NCBI RefSeq assembly: GCF_002878395.1
Contig: NC_061119.1
Location: 18,177,741-18,241,740 of the forward strand
Direction: 5' to 3'
Origin: Capsicum annuum
Taxonomy: Eukaryota; Streptophyta; Magnoliopsida; Solanales; Solanaceae
Length of the DNA stretch: 64,000 bases
Shown here: positions 1 through 11,367 of the stretch, in pieces
Position numbering within the stretch: position 1 is the first letter of the stretch
Layout of the letters: the number at the start of each line of letters is the position of its first letter
Made by a program: the position numbers and the translations under genes
Notes under the pieces: generated by a model
The model's input: the letters and a program-made list of their open reading frames with translations, nothing else
What the model was told of the DNA's origin: nothing
Database searches by the model: none

Positions 1-214
1 AAGAAAAAAAATAGATGAGTGATTTTACTATATCACTCTTTAAATATAATAATTTTTTTCTTTAAAAAATTCAGTGAGTGATGTATTGTATTTAATATCA
101 AGGGCAAAATAGGTAAAAAGGAATAAAATTATCCGTTGATTTTATAAATTGGACAAGTATTGTTGGACAGTCAAAATAGAAAAGTGAATAAATAAAGATG
201 AACGGTGGGAGTAC
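1..214. mobile_element. Stowaway-like MITE, right part only
   Basis: The right end reads GAACGGTGGGAGTA, close to the inverted terminus of plant Stowaway elements (GGGACGGAGGGAGTA type), followed by non-repeat DNA. The left end lies outside the window. The first 70 bases also contain the phrase TGATTTTACTATATCA, which recurs many times in the AT-rich block at 41.4-46.8 kb, so the piece may be composite. No coding capacity. Confidence 0.45.
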
Positions 215-1565
215 ATTAGTGTCATTAAATTTCCAACCTCCAAATCTTTCGTCAACAGATAAGGTAAGGTAAGTGGCTCCATTTATCTTGTAAGGTAAAA
301 TTACGATTTTAGCTGGTACTTTACCATGTAATCAAATGGTGTTAACTTTTAATGGACAAGGTAAACACATTTGGTATTCTTTTCATTTTGATATGCTCCT
401 TAAAATTTCGAATGAAAAAACTTTCCCTTTAGGCTCCGGACTCTATTGTATGCATACTATTAAGGTCAAATACATCGCAAAAATTATTAGTACAACATGT
501 TTGTCTCAGATCAATATTTGTTCCATCCGTCTCAATCCATCTAAATTGCATGAAATCACATAGTTTAATATTTTATTGTTTTGGTAAACTTCAACAACAA
601 CAACGACAATAACATATTCAATATTCAATGTAATAAAAACCAGTTTGACTCCAAATAAAAACTGTCATATTATTAGTTGAAAAATGAAGCAATAAACTAA
701 AACCCAAAATTATGTCTATTGTTGGTCTAGTTATTATAGTAGATGTTTTGAGTCGTAACCCTATTTAATTTAATTGTTTAAAAGTAGTACCTTGAGAGGT
801 ATTTCTTTTAGAGAATTTTTTTTCTACTTTTAGGTTAAAGATTAGTTTGAAACTTTGAAATACTGCTAAAGTCGAGTAATTCATACACCATCACATTTTT
901 TTAATTTTCACAAACTATGAATCATGCATATTTTGAAAAGGCTTCACTAATGTTGCATGTATTTTTATATTTTTGTTATATGTATTGCGAGCATTCATCA
1001 TAAATTGGATTGAGAATTAGTTATCGTTGCTTGTTTACAGCTTGTGTTAGGATTTAGGAACATTTAAGACCAAATATTACTGAAAAAACTAATCTCCTGC
1101 TTTTAACCAAGAATTCAAAAGCTAAAATCTTTTTAAAAGCTAAAGTTTTCAGGTAAAAAGGACTATATAAAGTAACATAACAGATTAAGATTAAGGTGAA
1201 GATAAAAATGCTAGAATCATGCTATGGGAAAAGCCAAAGTTTGGTATGTTTTAACCTAAATATCGAGTTAGTGTTAATCATGAATTATAAATTATATATT
1301 ATTAATATATACTTTTATGAGATATCTGACAAATATTTTTGTCATCATTTAAAGTCGATCAGTTTGAAAGTATTTTTTATAAGAACTACTTTTTCAAAAA
1401 AGTACTTCTATTTGATTAATCAATTGTGAGAAGTAGTTTTACTAATATTAGAGCAGTAATTTGTGCTTAGTTAAGGTTCCAAATGTGCATCTGACAAATA
1501 ATTGCTCCTTTTTTAACATTTGAAAAACAGTATCCCGCTCAAAAGCACTTATGTTTATGTTAAGA
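215..1565. other. Unassigned AT-rich DNA
   Basis: I recognise no gene or element here. The reading frames are short, have no family resemblance and are rich in rare codons, as expected by chance in AT-rich DNA. Confidence 0.5.
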
Positions 1566-1719
1566 GCTTGAACAAACAACTTAAAGGGCAGTCCGGTGGA
1601 CTAAAGCTACCGCTATGTACGGTGTTTGGGGAAGGGCCCCACCATAAAAGTGTATCGTACGCATCCTTACCTTGCATTTCTGCCAGAGGCTGTTTCCATG
1701 GCTTGAACAAACAACTTAA
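1566..1719 (-). mobile_element. Au-type SINE, 5'-truncated, with 19-bp target duplication
   Basis: The body (1585-1700) matches what I know of the Au SINE family of plants, read on the minus strand: the AGGGCAG...GTCCGGTG end, the CCGCTATG block, the GGGGAAGGGCC block, the TACGCATCCTTACC block and GAGGCTGTTTCCA. The flanks are an exact 19-bp direct repeat, GCTTGAACAAACAACTTAA, at 1566-1584 and 1701-1719. The tRNA-like B box (reverse complement CTTGAACC) would begin exactly where the right-hand repeat starts, so the 5' end is truncated there. Non-autonomous; it would have been mobilised by a LINE reverse transcriptase. Confidence 0.8.
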
Positions 1720-2090
1720 TTCTCTAAAATAAGTACCTTTTCAAAACAATAAAAACTAAAAATAATTTAAACATTTTAGAAGTTTGACCAACCATGTTAT
1801 AAGGTAGTTAAGCAACCCCTTCAGTGACGAGGAGCATATATGTTGGAGGACATCCCGATCTTGCGCATAGTGAAAATTTTAGTGCAGAAGATTTGTCTAC
1901 CCTAAACTCCATGATTAGTTGCTAACAAGTCTTGGCATGGAGTTTAATACTATCATTTCCCACGTTTTGAAGCAACATTCTATGTTCCTTACGCTTAAGG
2001 TGGTGCTTGTTAAAGTCAAAGCAGGAAAATGACTTTAAAAAAAGCAAATTTAATTCCATCCCATTAATAAGCTAAAGTAACACTAACACA
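1720..2090. other. Unassigned spacer
   Basis: Non-repetitive as far as I can see, with no recognised gene. It separates the SINE from the solo LTR. Confidence 0.4.
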
Positions 2091-5000
2091 CTACCTGTAA
2101 CGACCCATTTCGTCATTACTAAATTATTTGTAATAAATTCATGAAAATTTTTAATTTTTATTCCTCAACATTAACTTGGGTCCAAAATAGCCAATATTTT
2201 ATTTATTAAGTCACCTCAAACTTTTCAGTGAAGATATTAGCCTTCGGATGTGTCTAGATAGACTCAAGCCCGATGAATTTAATTATTCATGAGTGATAAT
2301 ATCAATACATTAGTTTGAAAGTTCTTTATGTATGAATTAAGGTCGTACAATATCTCTAACACAAAGTTAAGTATAAAACTTTCTTTCCGATACAGTTTCG
2401 ATATGTATTTCTATTAGGTTCAACTTCAATTGATCATATCTCATATAATATAAGGATTTAAGGGTCCCAAAACCTACCAAATCAAAGATCTTTGAGTCCT
2501 CTTTCCAATGCAATAAATCGTTCCTCAATCCGAATTCGGAATAAAAGTTATGATTGTTTTATTGAGCACTGACCGGGCTGAAACAGGATTTCGTTGTAGC
2601 AAAAATTCTGATGATATTTAAATCAACTTCATCCGTATTTTAGGTCTAAAAACTCCAAATTTCATTCTCCAACCTTAGAGAGGTGATTTTCCAAAGCTTA
2701 AGGTGAAATTTCTTCACTGAGATAAGTTTTTCCATTATTTTCTTCGTCTTTAATTCTTTAACATCTTGGAATCCTTAAAAAGACCTTTAATGGTGGAATT
2801 CTTTTGGGAAATACTCATGGGTGTTTTTAATATGACCTAGAGCTAATTCTAATCTATAAATTAAAGGTTACTAACATGAATTTCATAAAGTAGATTATGA
2901 ATTTTGATGGTTAAGAACCTTGAATTCCGTAAAGATGAAACCTTTAGCCTAAAAATTCCATTAACGAAGATGAATTAAGCTTGAAAGAGCTAATTAATGA
3001 TCAATTAAACTTGAGGAATGATATAGACCTTGAATTAAGGGTAGAACTGGTGGGTTTGAATCCCTAATATATTTTTTTGAAGAGTAATTATTTAATTACT
3101 CTTATAATTGCTTGACTTTTAGATGATTGATTATTCCGAAGTATGAAGGAAAGGAAAAAGCATCCTTGTTGCAGCTTGCTTTTTCCAAAAGCTTGGCGTC
3201 GAGGTAGGCTAGGTTTAATGAATAGAATATTGTATTATTTTATATTTTCATAATTTAAAATTGATGGGAGAAAGCATGTCTAGGCCTGCGGGCATGGAGT
3301 TGAGGTGGATAAAGACACGAGAACTCAACTTTAATCTCAAAAATTATATTATTGATTAATTATGTGATACTTGTGATATTATGTGTTATGTCCCCACAAG
3401 GAGATTGTTGTAAATGAAGTATATGGACGTGATAGTTCTTAGTTGTTCTAGTGATGAACCTAGTTGAGTTATAATGATATTAAGTTGCATGTATTGGACA
3501 ATAATATGATGAGGAGAATCATGATAGGATCAAGTATTGATGAGCATAGTAATATTTAAAGAATAGATGACTTGAATAAGTGTAATTATTGTATTACGTG
3601 AAAAAAAGGTAGTGACATTTTAATAATTAATGAGTAAGTAATACTCCAATAGTGACTTACATGCTTAAATGTTAAATTGTGATTTATTTTATGATATTCT
3701 TATTTTGATATTGGTAAAAGCAATTTTTATATTGGATGCCCATAAGAGGCTAAATTGGTGATAATCATGATTTATTGAAATGTGCCTATGAGAGGCGTGG
3801 TTGATAATGATAACTCCTTGTATTAATGTCATGAATGGCTTGTTGATGATCGTGATGATTTATTGAAGTAATACCTATGAGAGGATCAAAATATTGATAA
3901 ATGAAAGCACTTGATCAAATTTCTGTATGATTTTAAGTACACTTATAAATTTAGTACGTCGTATTGCATCCCGAAAGATAGTGTGAATTTAATAAAATGT
4001 ATATAATAGGTTACATTTTAATTGGAGTTTAGACTCGACTTAATTGTGTATATGCTCCTAAATTGGATACTTGTTAATTGGTATTTGTACATGCTTGAAA
4101 TTGTTGATGTTTGGATTGTTGATGCGTGTATAAATGATTATTGAAAATTTACTTGATGGAATTGTCTTATGACTCAAAGTGTACTTGTAAACCTTGTACA
4201 TCGTATTGTATACTGTGAGCTAGTGTAAATTTGATATTGATATTAATTGTTTATGTTGGATCAGGTACCACGCCGGTACGGATATGTATATACTGGATCA
4301 GGTACCATGCCAGTACGGATATGTATATATTGGATCGCGTACCACGCAGATACAGATATATATATATATATTGGATCGGGTACCACGCAGGTACGGATAT
4401 ATGTATATGTTGGATCAGGTACCACGCCGGTACGAATTTGTATATGTTAGATCGGGCACCACGCCGGTTGGATATGTATATGCCAGATCGAGTACCACGT
4501 CGATACGGATATGTATATGCTAGATTGGGTACCACTCCGGTACGGATATATATATGTGGATCGAATACTACGCTGGTACGGATATGTATATGTTGGATCG
4601 GCTATCATGCCGGTACGAATATGTATATATTGGATCGGGTACCACGCCGGTACGGTACATGAACACAGATTGTTCCCTGCAGGTCATGACTATTTGGGCA
4701 AACATAAGTCCTATAGCATATGTGTACATATTTGTGTTGAATCTATAGATGTTTACAGTATGGTTGATACTCTTGATGGTTATGTGGTTTGTTTGTGAGC
4801 ACTGTTTGATCTGTTATTACTGTATTGTTGATTCATAGGGTATTTAATTGTGTGATATGTATTTGAAAAAGTGAAACTTTGTACATACTTAAATGTTGGT
4901 TGACTTGCTTCATTTATACGTGTTTTAATCGTAGCTTACCAGAATGGCTAGTTATCATTCTTTAATATTATAAAAGAGCATTTGGTTGTTAGCCTAAGAG

Positions 5001-5727
5001 TTTAGTGTGGGCTGTCTATGATTACGAGCTCATTTATGTGAATATCAGTAATGAAAAAATAAGTTGAATAAAGAGGAATAATGATGTATTAGTGTTGGAT
5101 TGTGGTTGATTGTGTGATTAATGAGGCTGGAGTATGTTAGTAGTGAATATAATATTGATGGAGTTGGAAGAGTAGTTGGATGATGTAAGTTATATAGGTA
5201 AAGTAATAATGTTATTACAACCTTAGTTGAATTATATTCCATTCAAAATGTCATGATTTATTTTCCTTAATTCTATTTTATGATTATATGAACTAACACG
5301 GTCGGTCGATGATGCCTACCAGTACGTGTGGTTGTACTGACCCTACTCTTCTACTTTCCTTCTTGGAGTGTAGACTGAATGCAAGTTAGTTTGCAGTTAC
5401 TAGATGGATGATGTTCTTCAATACTAACTTCTGGACTTTCTTCCCGGAAGATGTTAGAGTCTTTATATTATTTATTTTATTGTCAGTCTATGCTGCAGTA
5501 GATAGCTCTTGTACATGTCTGACCAAGTCTTGAGATAGTGAAGGACACTTGTAAGAAGTTTTTAAAAAAGTCTATTTATTAATATTTAATTTACCTTATT
5601 ATATTTAATCTAGTATTCCCTTAAAACAGAAGTCTTCCGCATATTTTTAGGGTAATAAGGGTTCTCCTAGCTGCTTAGAATAGCGTAGGTTCCAGCATGG
5701 TTCAGTAGTTTGGGTCGTGAAACTACC
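2091..5727 (+). mobile_element. Solo LTR of a Ty3/gypsy-like retrotransposon (family A), 3.6 kb
   Basis: The LTR runs 2096-5722. It starts TGTAACGACCC and ends GGGTCGTGAAA, an imperfect inverted terminus (the family end is TGACA, here TGAAA). It is flanked by the 5-bp direct repeat CTACC at 2091-2095 and 5723-5727. No internal region is attached, so this is a solo LTR left by recombination between two LTRs. The last third shares long stretches with the nested LTR at 22215-24499, including the minisatellite and a CCTACCAGTAC...TTGTACTGA block near 5316. Assignment to Ty3/gypsy is from general resemblance to Solanaceae LTRs with CGACC/GGTCG ends; no coding region is present to prove it. Confidence 0.8.
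4255..4660. repeat. 37-bp minisatellite inside the solo LTR, about 11 units
   Basis: About eleven imperfect copies of a 37-bp unit: GGATCGGGTACCACGCCGGT followed by ACGGATATGTATATGTT. Each unit contains the dyad GTACC-ACGCC-GGTAC, able to form a 5-bp-stem hairpin, and a TATGTATAT tract. Because 37 is not a multiple of three and the unit lacks stops, long open frames appear on both strands; they are artefacts. A homologous array lies at 23445-23775. Confidence 0.9.
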
Positions 5728-6219
5728 GGGGGCGGCTCTATCCTTTAGAAATAAGGCAACCGCCTGAGGCCCCCAATTCTCATTTCTCTACGAATAATAA
5801 ATTTATTATATGATTTCTTTTAAAATAAATATTTTGTACTATTTATTTTTTCTATTTTTAGTTCATTTAAAAAATATATATTTTTGCCAACTTTTTAGTT
5901 TCAATTTTTTCACAAGGCATTTTTAAGAACATAATATTAAAGAATATTTTGATATATTCTATATATCTTTAGTTTAAGATACAAGATTCAAAAATTTTCT
6001 TTATTTTCTTTATTTTCTTAAACTCCAAACACCGTGTCAAACCAAAATAGACATACAAATTAAAATGAATGATTTCTCAAAATACTTTGGTAATAAATAC
6101 ATTAACAACTTTGCATCTTAAGAAATAGACTTTAAAAAAATAATATTAGTTTTTTAAAAAAACTTAAGGCCTCTGATTCATTTTTGAGTTTAGGCCAATA
6201 ATGGCCTTGTGTCACCCCT
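5728..6219. other. Possible short hAT-like element, uncertain
   Basis: The segment begins right after the LTR target duplication with GGGGGCGGCTCTAT. It ends, read in reverse, CAGGGGTGACACAAGG, a loose inverted match to the start (about 9 of 12 positions). GGCC-rich ends (GAGGCCCCC; AAGGCCTC) flank an AT-rich centre. An 8-bp target duplication, expected for hAT elements, is not visible. No gene. Confidence 0.3.
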
Positions 6220-6232
6220 GCATAATACAAGT

Positions 6233-7068
6233 TGTCACATCTCTTTTTTACCAAAGATACATATTTTTAAGTTTGAAAAGGATTTTATTATTAAGTGACA
6301 AAAGAAAATAATTTATTTCAAAAAGGACTTTTAACAATCAAAACTCAGAGTCGCCACTTAGCATAAATCTGGTGTGCCAAGTCACCTTTGAAAATCCTTT
6401 TTAAAAATAATTTGACTCTTTCAAAACTGGTCCACGAACAGAGATTCTGGCTAAGAAATTCTGTTGACTGAATAAAAGGTGTTAGGCACCCCTCGATCCC
6501 GTAATTTGACCATGGTCGCTCCGTGAACTATATCGGCTGGTATGATGCTATAAAGTGTATAAACCAACAAAACACATAAACAGGAAAACAAAACAATCAA
6601 ACAAGCAAAAATTCAAAAAATAGTGTTCAGTCCAAATTATACAATCCCTAAAATTGAAAAATATAAAAATATAATTCTATTCTAAATTAATCACAGATTA
6701 AGATCCCCCGATGTTCAGGGTCTTGGTCACGTTCCATCTTTGAGTACAACTCTCTCGAGATATTTCCCGGATAAAATAATATAAATAACCTCGGGGCATT
6801 CCCCGGTCGAATGAGTACAATTGATCCCAATGCAATAAAAAAAACCATTCAACAAACATTCAATAGTCTATAATTCCTAAATTTGCCTAACCACCCTATC
6901 GTTCGCCTACCCATTTGACGACATAATCATGATACAATCGTGTTTAAAACACAAATATTTATTTCGAACTAAACCACCATCAATGAATAAAACAAATCCA
7001 CATTCACTTTTATCAATTTAGAATTATCGCCCCCGAATTCATTTCTAACACAAACTTTCTATACGAAT
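6233..7068 (-). mobile_element. Tat-like LTR copy a, partial (3' portion of the LTR)
   Basis: Begins TGTCACATC on the plus strand, that is, ends GATGTGACA on the coding strand. It aligns throughout with the first 830 bases of the LTRs at 11368 and 20798: the AGAGTCGCCACTT block, the GGCACCCCTCGATCCC block and the GCTCCGTGAACTATATC block. The homology stops within TATACGAA at about 7068, where unrelated DNA of the CACTA segment begins. It is the 3'-most LTR of the tandem Tat array. The region outside shows no obvious target duplication. Confidence 0.8.
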
Positions 7069-7152
7069 TCATTTTGTCCTATGCTAGTTTTGCAATAATT
7101 TGTCTTGTTGAAACAATCTAAGCAATTCTTTCTTTAATATGCAATTCAACAG

Positions 7153-7193
7153 ACTTTTTTTCATTACTGCTCTTTTGGCCATGCAATATTCTG
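7153..7193 (+). pseudogene. GDT1/UPF0016-like exon fragment (upstream part)
   Basis: Preceded by CAACAG and followed by GTATGA, fitting plant splice sites. Read with one base of the seven-T run removed, it gives TFFITALLAMQYS, resembling the conserved GDKTFF-A-LLAM segment of GDT1/UPF0016 cation transporters (Mn/Ca/H exchange in plastid or Golgi membranes). The extra T is a frameshift. It is too short for certainty alone; the partner exon at 8026 supports it. Probably captured genomic DNA, non-functional. Confidence 0.5.
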
Positions 7194-8025
7194 GTATGAA
7201 CTTGTGCCTTACTTCTTTTTTATTTTTGTTTCATTTTTGAAATTGTGACTTTCTTGCTTTGTGACTGCGTCACGTAATAGTGTGTTGGCACGTTCAAATT
7301 GAACGTGCTAAAGTGCTACTGTTTCTTCTTTTATCAATGCTGACTCCACAATGTTATAGATTGCATTCTATGGATAGTTTTATTTATGGCAGTGTTCTTT
7401 ATGTTTTGCCTTCTGTCACTAACTGGCCCCAACCTTTCCAAGTAATGAAGTATGAGAAAACCAAAGTCCTGGAGAAGTTTAGACAGTCTTGTGCTTTCTA
7501 TTTCCATTGCATATTCTTTTGTTGGTATTATTAAATTGATAATATGAAGGAAAATTTTATACGTTGAAGGAATGGTAAAGGTCAAATGAAATTCTAATAG
7601 GCATATTCATTCATGTAGATTTGCAAGTCAATATCAGTATAACTCCCTTGTATCTTAGATTAAAGTAGATACCCTATTCGCAGTGTAAATTCCAGTAACA
7701 TGATACTTATTCTCCTTCCAAGATGTTCATTACCTTGTCCATTTATTTTTTTCCTTCTAACGAGTGAAAACTCTTGGAAAAATTTAAGTTTTCTGTAGAA
7801 CTTGTCATTTCAGCCTGAGAGTAAATCTCAGATGCTAGAATTGATTACATAAATTAAAAGATCTCAGAATATCAATTGCAGTCTCGTCCTATCAATGGAG
7901 AATAAAATCTAAGTATATGCAGCTTGGTGTTAGTATTTCTTGCTACTGGGATACGGAAATGTAACATTGTAGTCACTTTTGTTGTGATCAATAATTGATG
8001 TTACTTGAATTTCATAAATGATCAG

Positions 8026-8125
8026 GTCCTTTTAGGATCAATGGGGGCTCTTTCACTTATGACAGTCCTCTCTGTCATAATAGGACAGATCTTTCATTCA
8101 GTAACTGCTCAGTTTCAAACAATTA
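8026..8125 (+). pseudogene. GDT1/UPF0016-like exon fragment (downstream part)
   Basis: After an ATCAG acceptor the frame reads VLLGSMGALSLMTVLSVIIG then QIFHSVTAQFQTIK and stops. This hydrophobic G-x3-AL-MT-(I/L)SV-(I/V)(I/L)G pattern is that of the transmembrane segment following the E-L-G-D-K-T motif in plant GDT1-like (UPF0016) proteins. It lies 830 bp after the matching upstream exon, with intron-like DNA between, so the gene piece was taken as genomic DNA rather than as cDNA. All other exons are missing. Alternatives: an unrelated membrane segment; I think this less likely because both exons fit in order. Confidence 0.6.
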
Positions 8126-8957
8126 AGTAAACCTTGGGATTGTTATTTGTTTAGTTTTGGTTTTCTGATTGGCTTGTTGGGATCTTTATATGTTAGCAAC
8201 TACCGCTTAGCGTTTTCTTTCATTGAAGCAAACTTACACTGAATTGGACTCATTTTCAGAGAAAGCAAATACTTAATATGCTCAGTAGTTGGCAGAAAGT
8301 GGACCATTTCTCCTATGGATGCAAGAGATCAGTCCTGATAATGATTTTAATGACATTTTTTTATTTCGTTGCATTTGTTTTGGATATTCAATTATGATGA
8401 TGTAATTATGTGGTTGGAGTGATCTTAGAATATTGAAGTTTTTGTGTTTAAATTTGATTTTGGAGTTTGAAGATACTAGTTAATGTTGAAAATTTGGAGT
8501 TTGAAGATGTTAATGTTGAAAATTTAATTTTAAAGTTCAACGTTCAATGTATTTTTGATATGCTTTTCAATTACAATGTTTAATTACCCATGTTGTATTA
8601 ATGATATATGAATTGAACAAATATTGGATTGTAGGTTATGTGTAAAGGAACAATTAAATTTGAGCTAAAATTAGAATTTATAATTAGTTATTGAAAATTG
8701 ATGGACCTACTAAATTTTTAAAAAAAAAGTAAAATAAAAATTACGGAGGTTTTAAACTCCCGCAACTTTTAAATAAAAATTTAGAATAAAAATAATTAAA
8801 TTTAGAGTAATGGGGGTCAACCGCCGCAAATTAATTATGTGGGCCAGAAAATCGAATTGCAGGGTTTTGATACCGTCGGAATTACATTTTGCGGGGGTTT
8901 AAAACCCCCATAAACCGTAAAATTAATCCTCACAATATAACCCATTTTTTGTAGTGT

Positions 8958-11367
8958 CTTTATATTTGTGCTTTGAAGCTTTTGATCTGAATGTAGCATG
9001 CGTTTCTGCTTTATACAAAGAAAACTTGTGAATTTAAAACATGGTGGTTGGCTTACGGCTTTGGCTTTTGAGGCAATTTCTCTTGCACTTGTCCTATTTA
9101 ATTTTGTTTCCAATCATTATCATTTGACATTGCCACTACTTCACCATCGATCCAAACTCATATTATTAAGATTAACTCTGAAACAAACAGATGTCTCGGT
9201 TTTGCTATGTTTCTTAGATAAACCCCTTGAACTTGGTATTTCCTGATTCCCCAAACTTGTTTTCTGACATAAATTTTTGCTTGACTTGTTTTGGCTTACT
9301 ATCATGTTTCTTTTATGTGCTGGTCTTTTATCTTGCTTTGTGCAATAAAAAAGTTGGTAGCAAGTTTTAAAATCCTTTCTCACTATTTTTGACATGGACT
9401 TGATTCAAAGACACGAGAAAAATGACGATGATTTTTTATTTGGATAACTAACTCACGAAAACAAAAATAAAAATATAGAGAGGAAAGAAAAGACAATGAA
9501 TGTCCTCATTTGAAACAGAGAAAAGAAAAATATATCTGAAAATGACAGTCAACTCTGATGATTATGACATGCATTTACATTAAATTGCTTGATTTTCCAT
9601 CTAAACTCTTACTAATTGTTGTTGAAGTAATAGACCTGAAATTGAGTTGCTTCCTTAGGTCAATTGCACTTATAGACCTTATTCGGATAGTGACACCTAA
9701 AAGGTCTTCGCCAACAAGACTCTCTCATTTTTCTTTCTCTCAGCTCACCATTTTTCTATGGTGTCCGTGAGGATTTTCACCAATGAGACTCTTTCATTTT
9801 CATTTCTCTCGACTCAGTGCCAGAGAGGATTTTCACCAATGAGATTCTCATTTTCATTTACCTTAGCTCATCATATTGTCATATGGTGCCTATGAGGGTT
9901 TTCACCGATAAGACTTTCTCATTTTTATCTCTCAATTTACTATCATCTTACGGTGTCGGTGAGGGTTTTCACCAATAAGACTCTCATTTTTATCTCTCTC
10001 AGCTTGTCATCATCTTACGGTACCCGTGAGGGCTTTCACCACTCTCTTATTTTTATTTCTCTCCTGATTCCTTATGCTGAGGAAGACAAGTAGTCCCAAA
10101 AGGCATCATCATATTCCATTGCATGATTAGCCTTAACATTCTTAAAGATTGATTTGAAGGTGTTTTATTGGTTGTAACTTGGCTTTTGGATAGGGTTAGA
10201 AAAAAGGAATGGCATGAGGCTCAAATAACATCTGAAGTAAGTTGAGACTTACAACTTTTGGAAACGACTCGATAATGAAAACTAACTTTTACCGCAGCAC
10301 CTTTCGACTGGGTAATTCTAAATTATTTATTTGATTGGACCGAACCCAAAGCAAGGTTGCCTACATATTCACCCCCGAGAGAGGAGAATTAGGTCAAACT
10401 TAGTTAAGGCAACTTGTTAATTTTCTTGATTCTGATTTCTTTTCTCTCTTTTATTCTTTTATTGACTTTTTTGTTCTCTTTGAACCTTTTCTAACTGTAT
10501 TTTTCTTGACACTCTTCTCTTTTCCTTCTTTTGTGACACACTTTTCTTTTTCTTATTTTTTGAAACTTTTCTGACTCTACTATATTATTTTTACTCGACA
10601 CTTTCTTGAACTTTACTGACTCTATCTTAATTCCAAAAGAGGGGTATGAAAGAAAATAAAACTTAAGATCAAACGGAGTAAACGAAAGATGACACGATGT
10701 TTGGATAACAGAATAGAATTCACTGAACTATTAAGTAATAAATTGAACCTTGATTTGAGAGACCCGATCAAAGACAGATGATGAAAAAGGTCAATAAAAT
10801 TATTAGGAGTTTCCTTGCCTAAACATATGCTTTTCCCCAAATCACCCCGTAAAATGACTTTGTTAACCTCAAGGATGCAACAATTAGCACGTAAGGATGC
10901 TTCAGGGGTGAGTCTCCTACAAAGGACCAAGTGAGTCCCGCTACATCCCAATATGATGCGGATAAGCAAGACCTAAGGGCTGACCTAGGTTGGGGTCCAC
11001 TAACAAGGTTGCTCAGAGGAGCATATGATTGATAGTGGCTACGATTGCTTTCCACCTACTCCATACATCCGATGGATTTCCCTCCTAAAATAAAGGTAGC
11101 TCAACTAATGTTCATGAAAATGAAGTGTACTCCGAAACTTGTTGCGAAAGAATTGACTTGGGCTAATGTATATGATGTCAGATATAAAGCAGTAACACAT
11201 AAGAAAAACTGTAAACTCGTAGCACATACGCATCCAACAATGATAAAACAATAACACAAATAATAACAGAAATAAAATGTCTATACACCTATAGTGTCAA
11301 ATTAAGCCGATACAACCCAAAAAAATAAGCTCGAATTCTAAAAAATCTCCAACAGAGTCTCCAGAGA
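8958..11367 (-). mobile_element. Internal region 2 of the Tat-like array (deletion derivative, non-coding)
   Basis: Collinear with 15840-20797, sharing for example GCTTTGAAGCTTTTGATC, the GACAATGAATGTCC block and the terminal CTCCAACAGAGTCTCCAGAGA primer-site region. Compared with that copy it lacks about 2.25 kb (equivalent of 17600-19850, including the gag remnant) at a junction near 10725, and a further 0.3 kb. Positions 9690-10060 hold about five units of a roughly 70-bp repeat (ACTCTCTCATTTTT...TTACGGTG...GAGGGTTTTCACC), mirrored at 16585-16945 in the other copy. No open frame has family resemblance. Confidence 0.8.

Larger units (their letters stand above)
7069..8957. mobile_element. 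CACTA-type transposon, one end only, carrying host-gene fragments
   Basis: The right terminus reads CCCATTTTTTGTAGTG, the reverse complement of the CACTACAAAAAA terminus typical of plant CACTA elements. Just inside lie subterminal GC-rich palindromic blocks, such as GCGGGGGTTTAAAACCCCC near 8890 and related short motifs from 8740 on. On the far side the host retrotransposon resumes at 8958. The matching left terminus is missing: at 7068 the Tat LTR is broken without a CACTAC end, so the element is 5'-deleted or was joined by a rearrangement. No transposase is present. Two GDT1-like exons lie inside (7153-7193, 8026-8125). Confidence 0.6.

Noticed and set aside
4231..4798. Long open frames on both strands through the 37-bp minisatellite (also 23212-23901)
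   Set aside because: The unit has no stops in several frames and a length not divisible by three, so every frame stays open. The translations are only the repeat read in shifted phases.
5728..6219. hAT transposon with CAGGGG-type ends
   Set aside because: The inverted match is weak and no 8-bp target duplication exists; kept only as a low-confidence segment.
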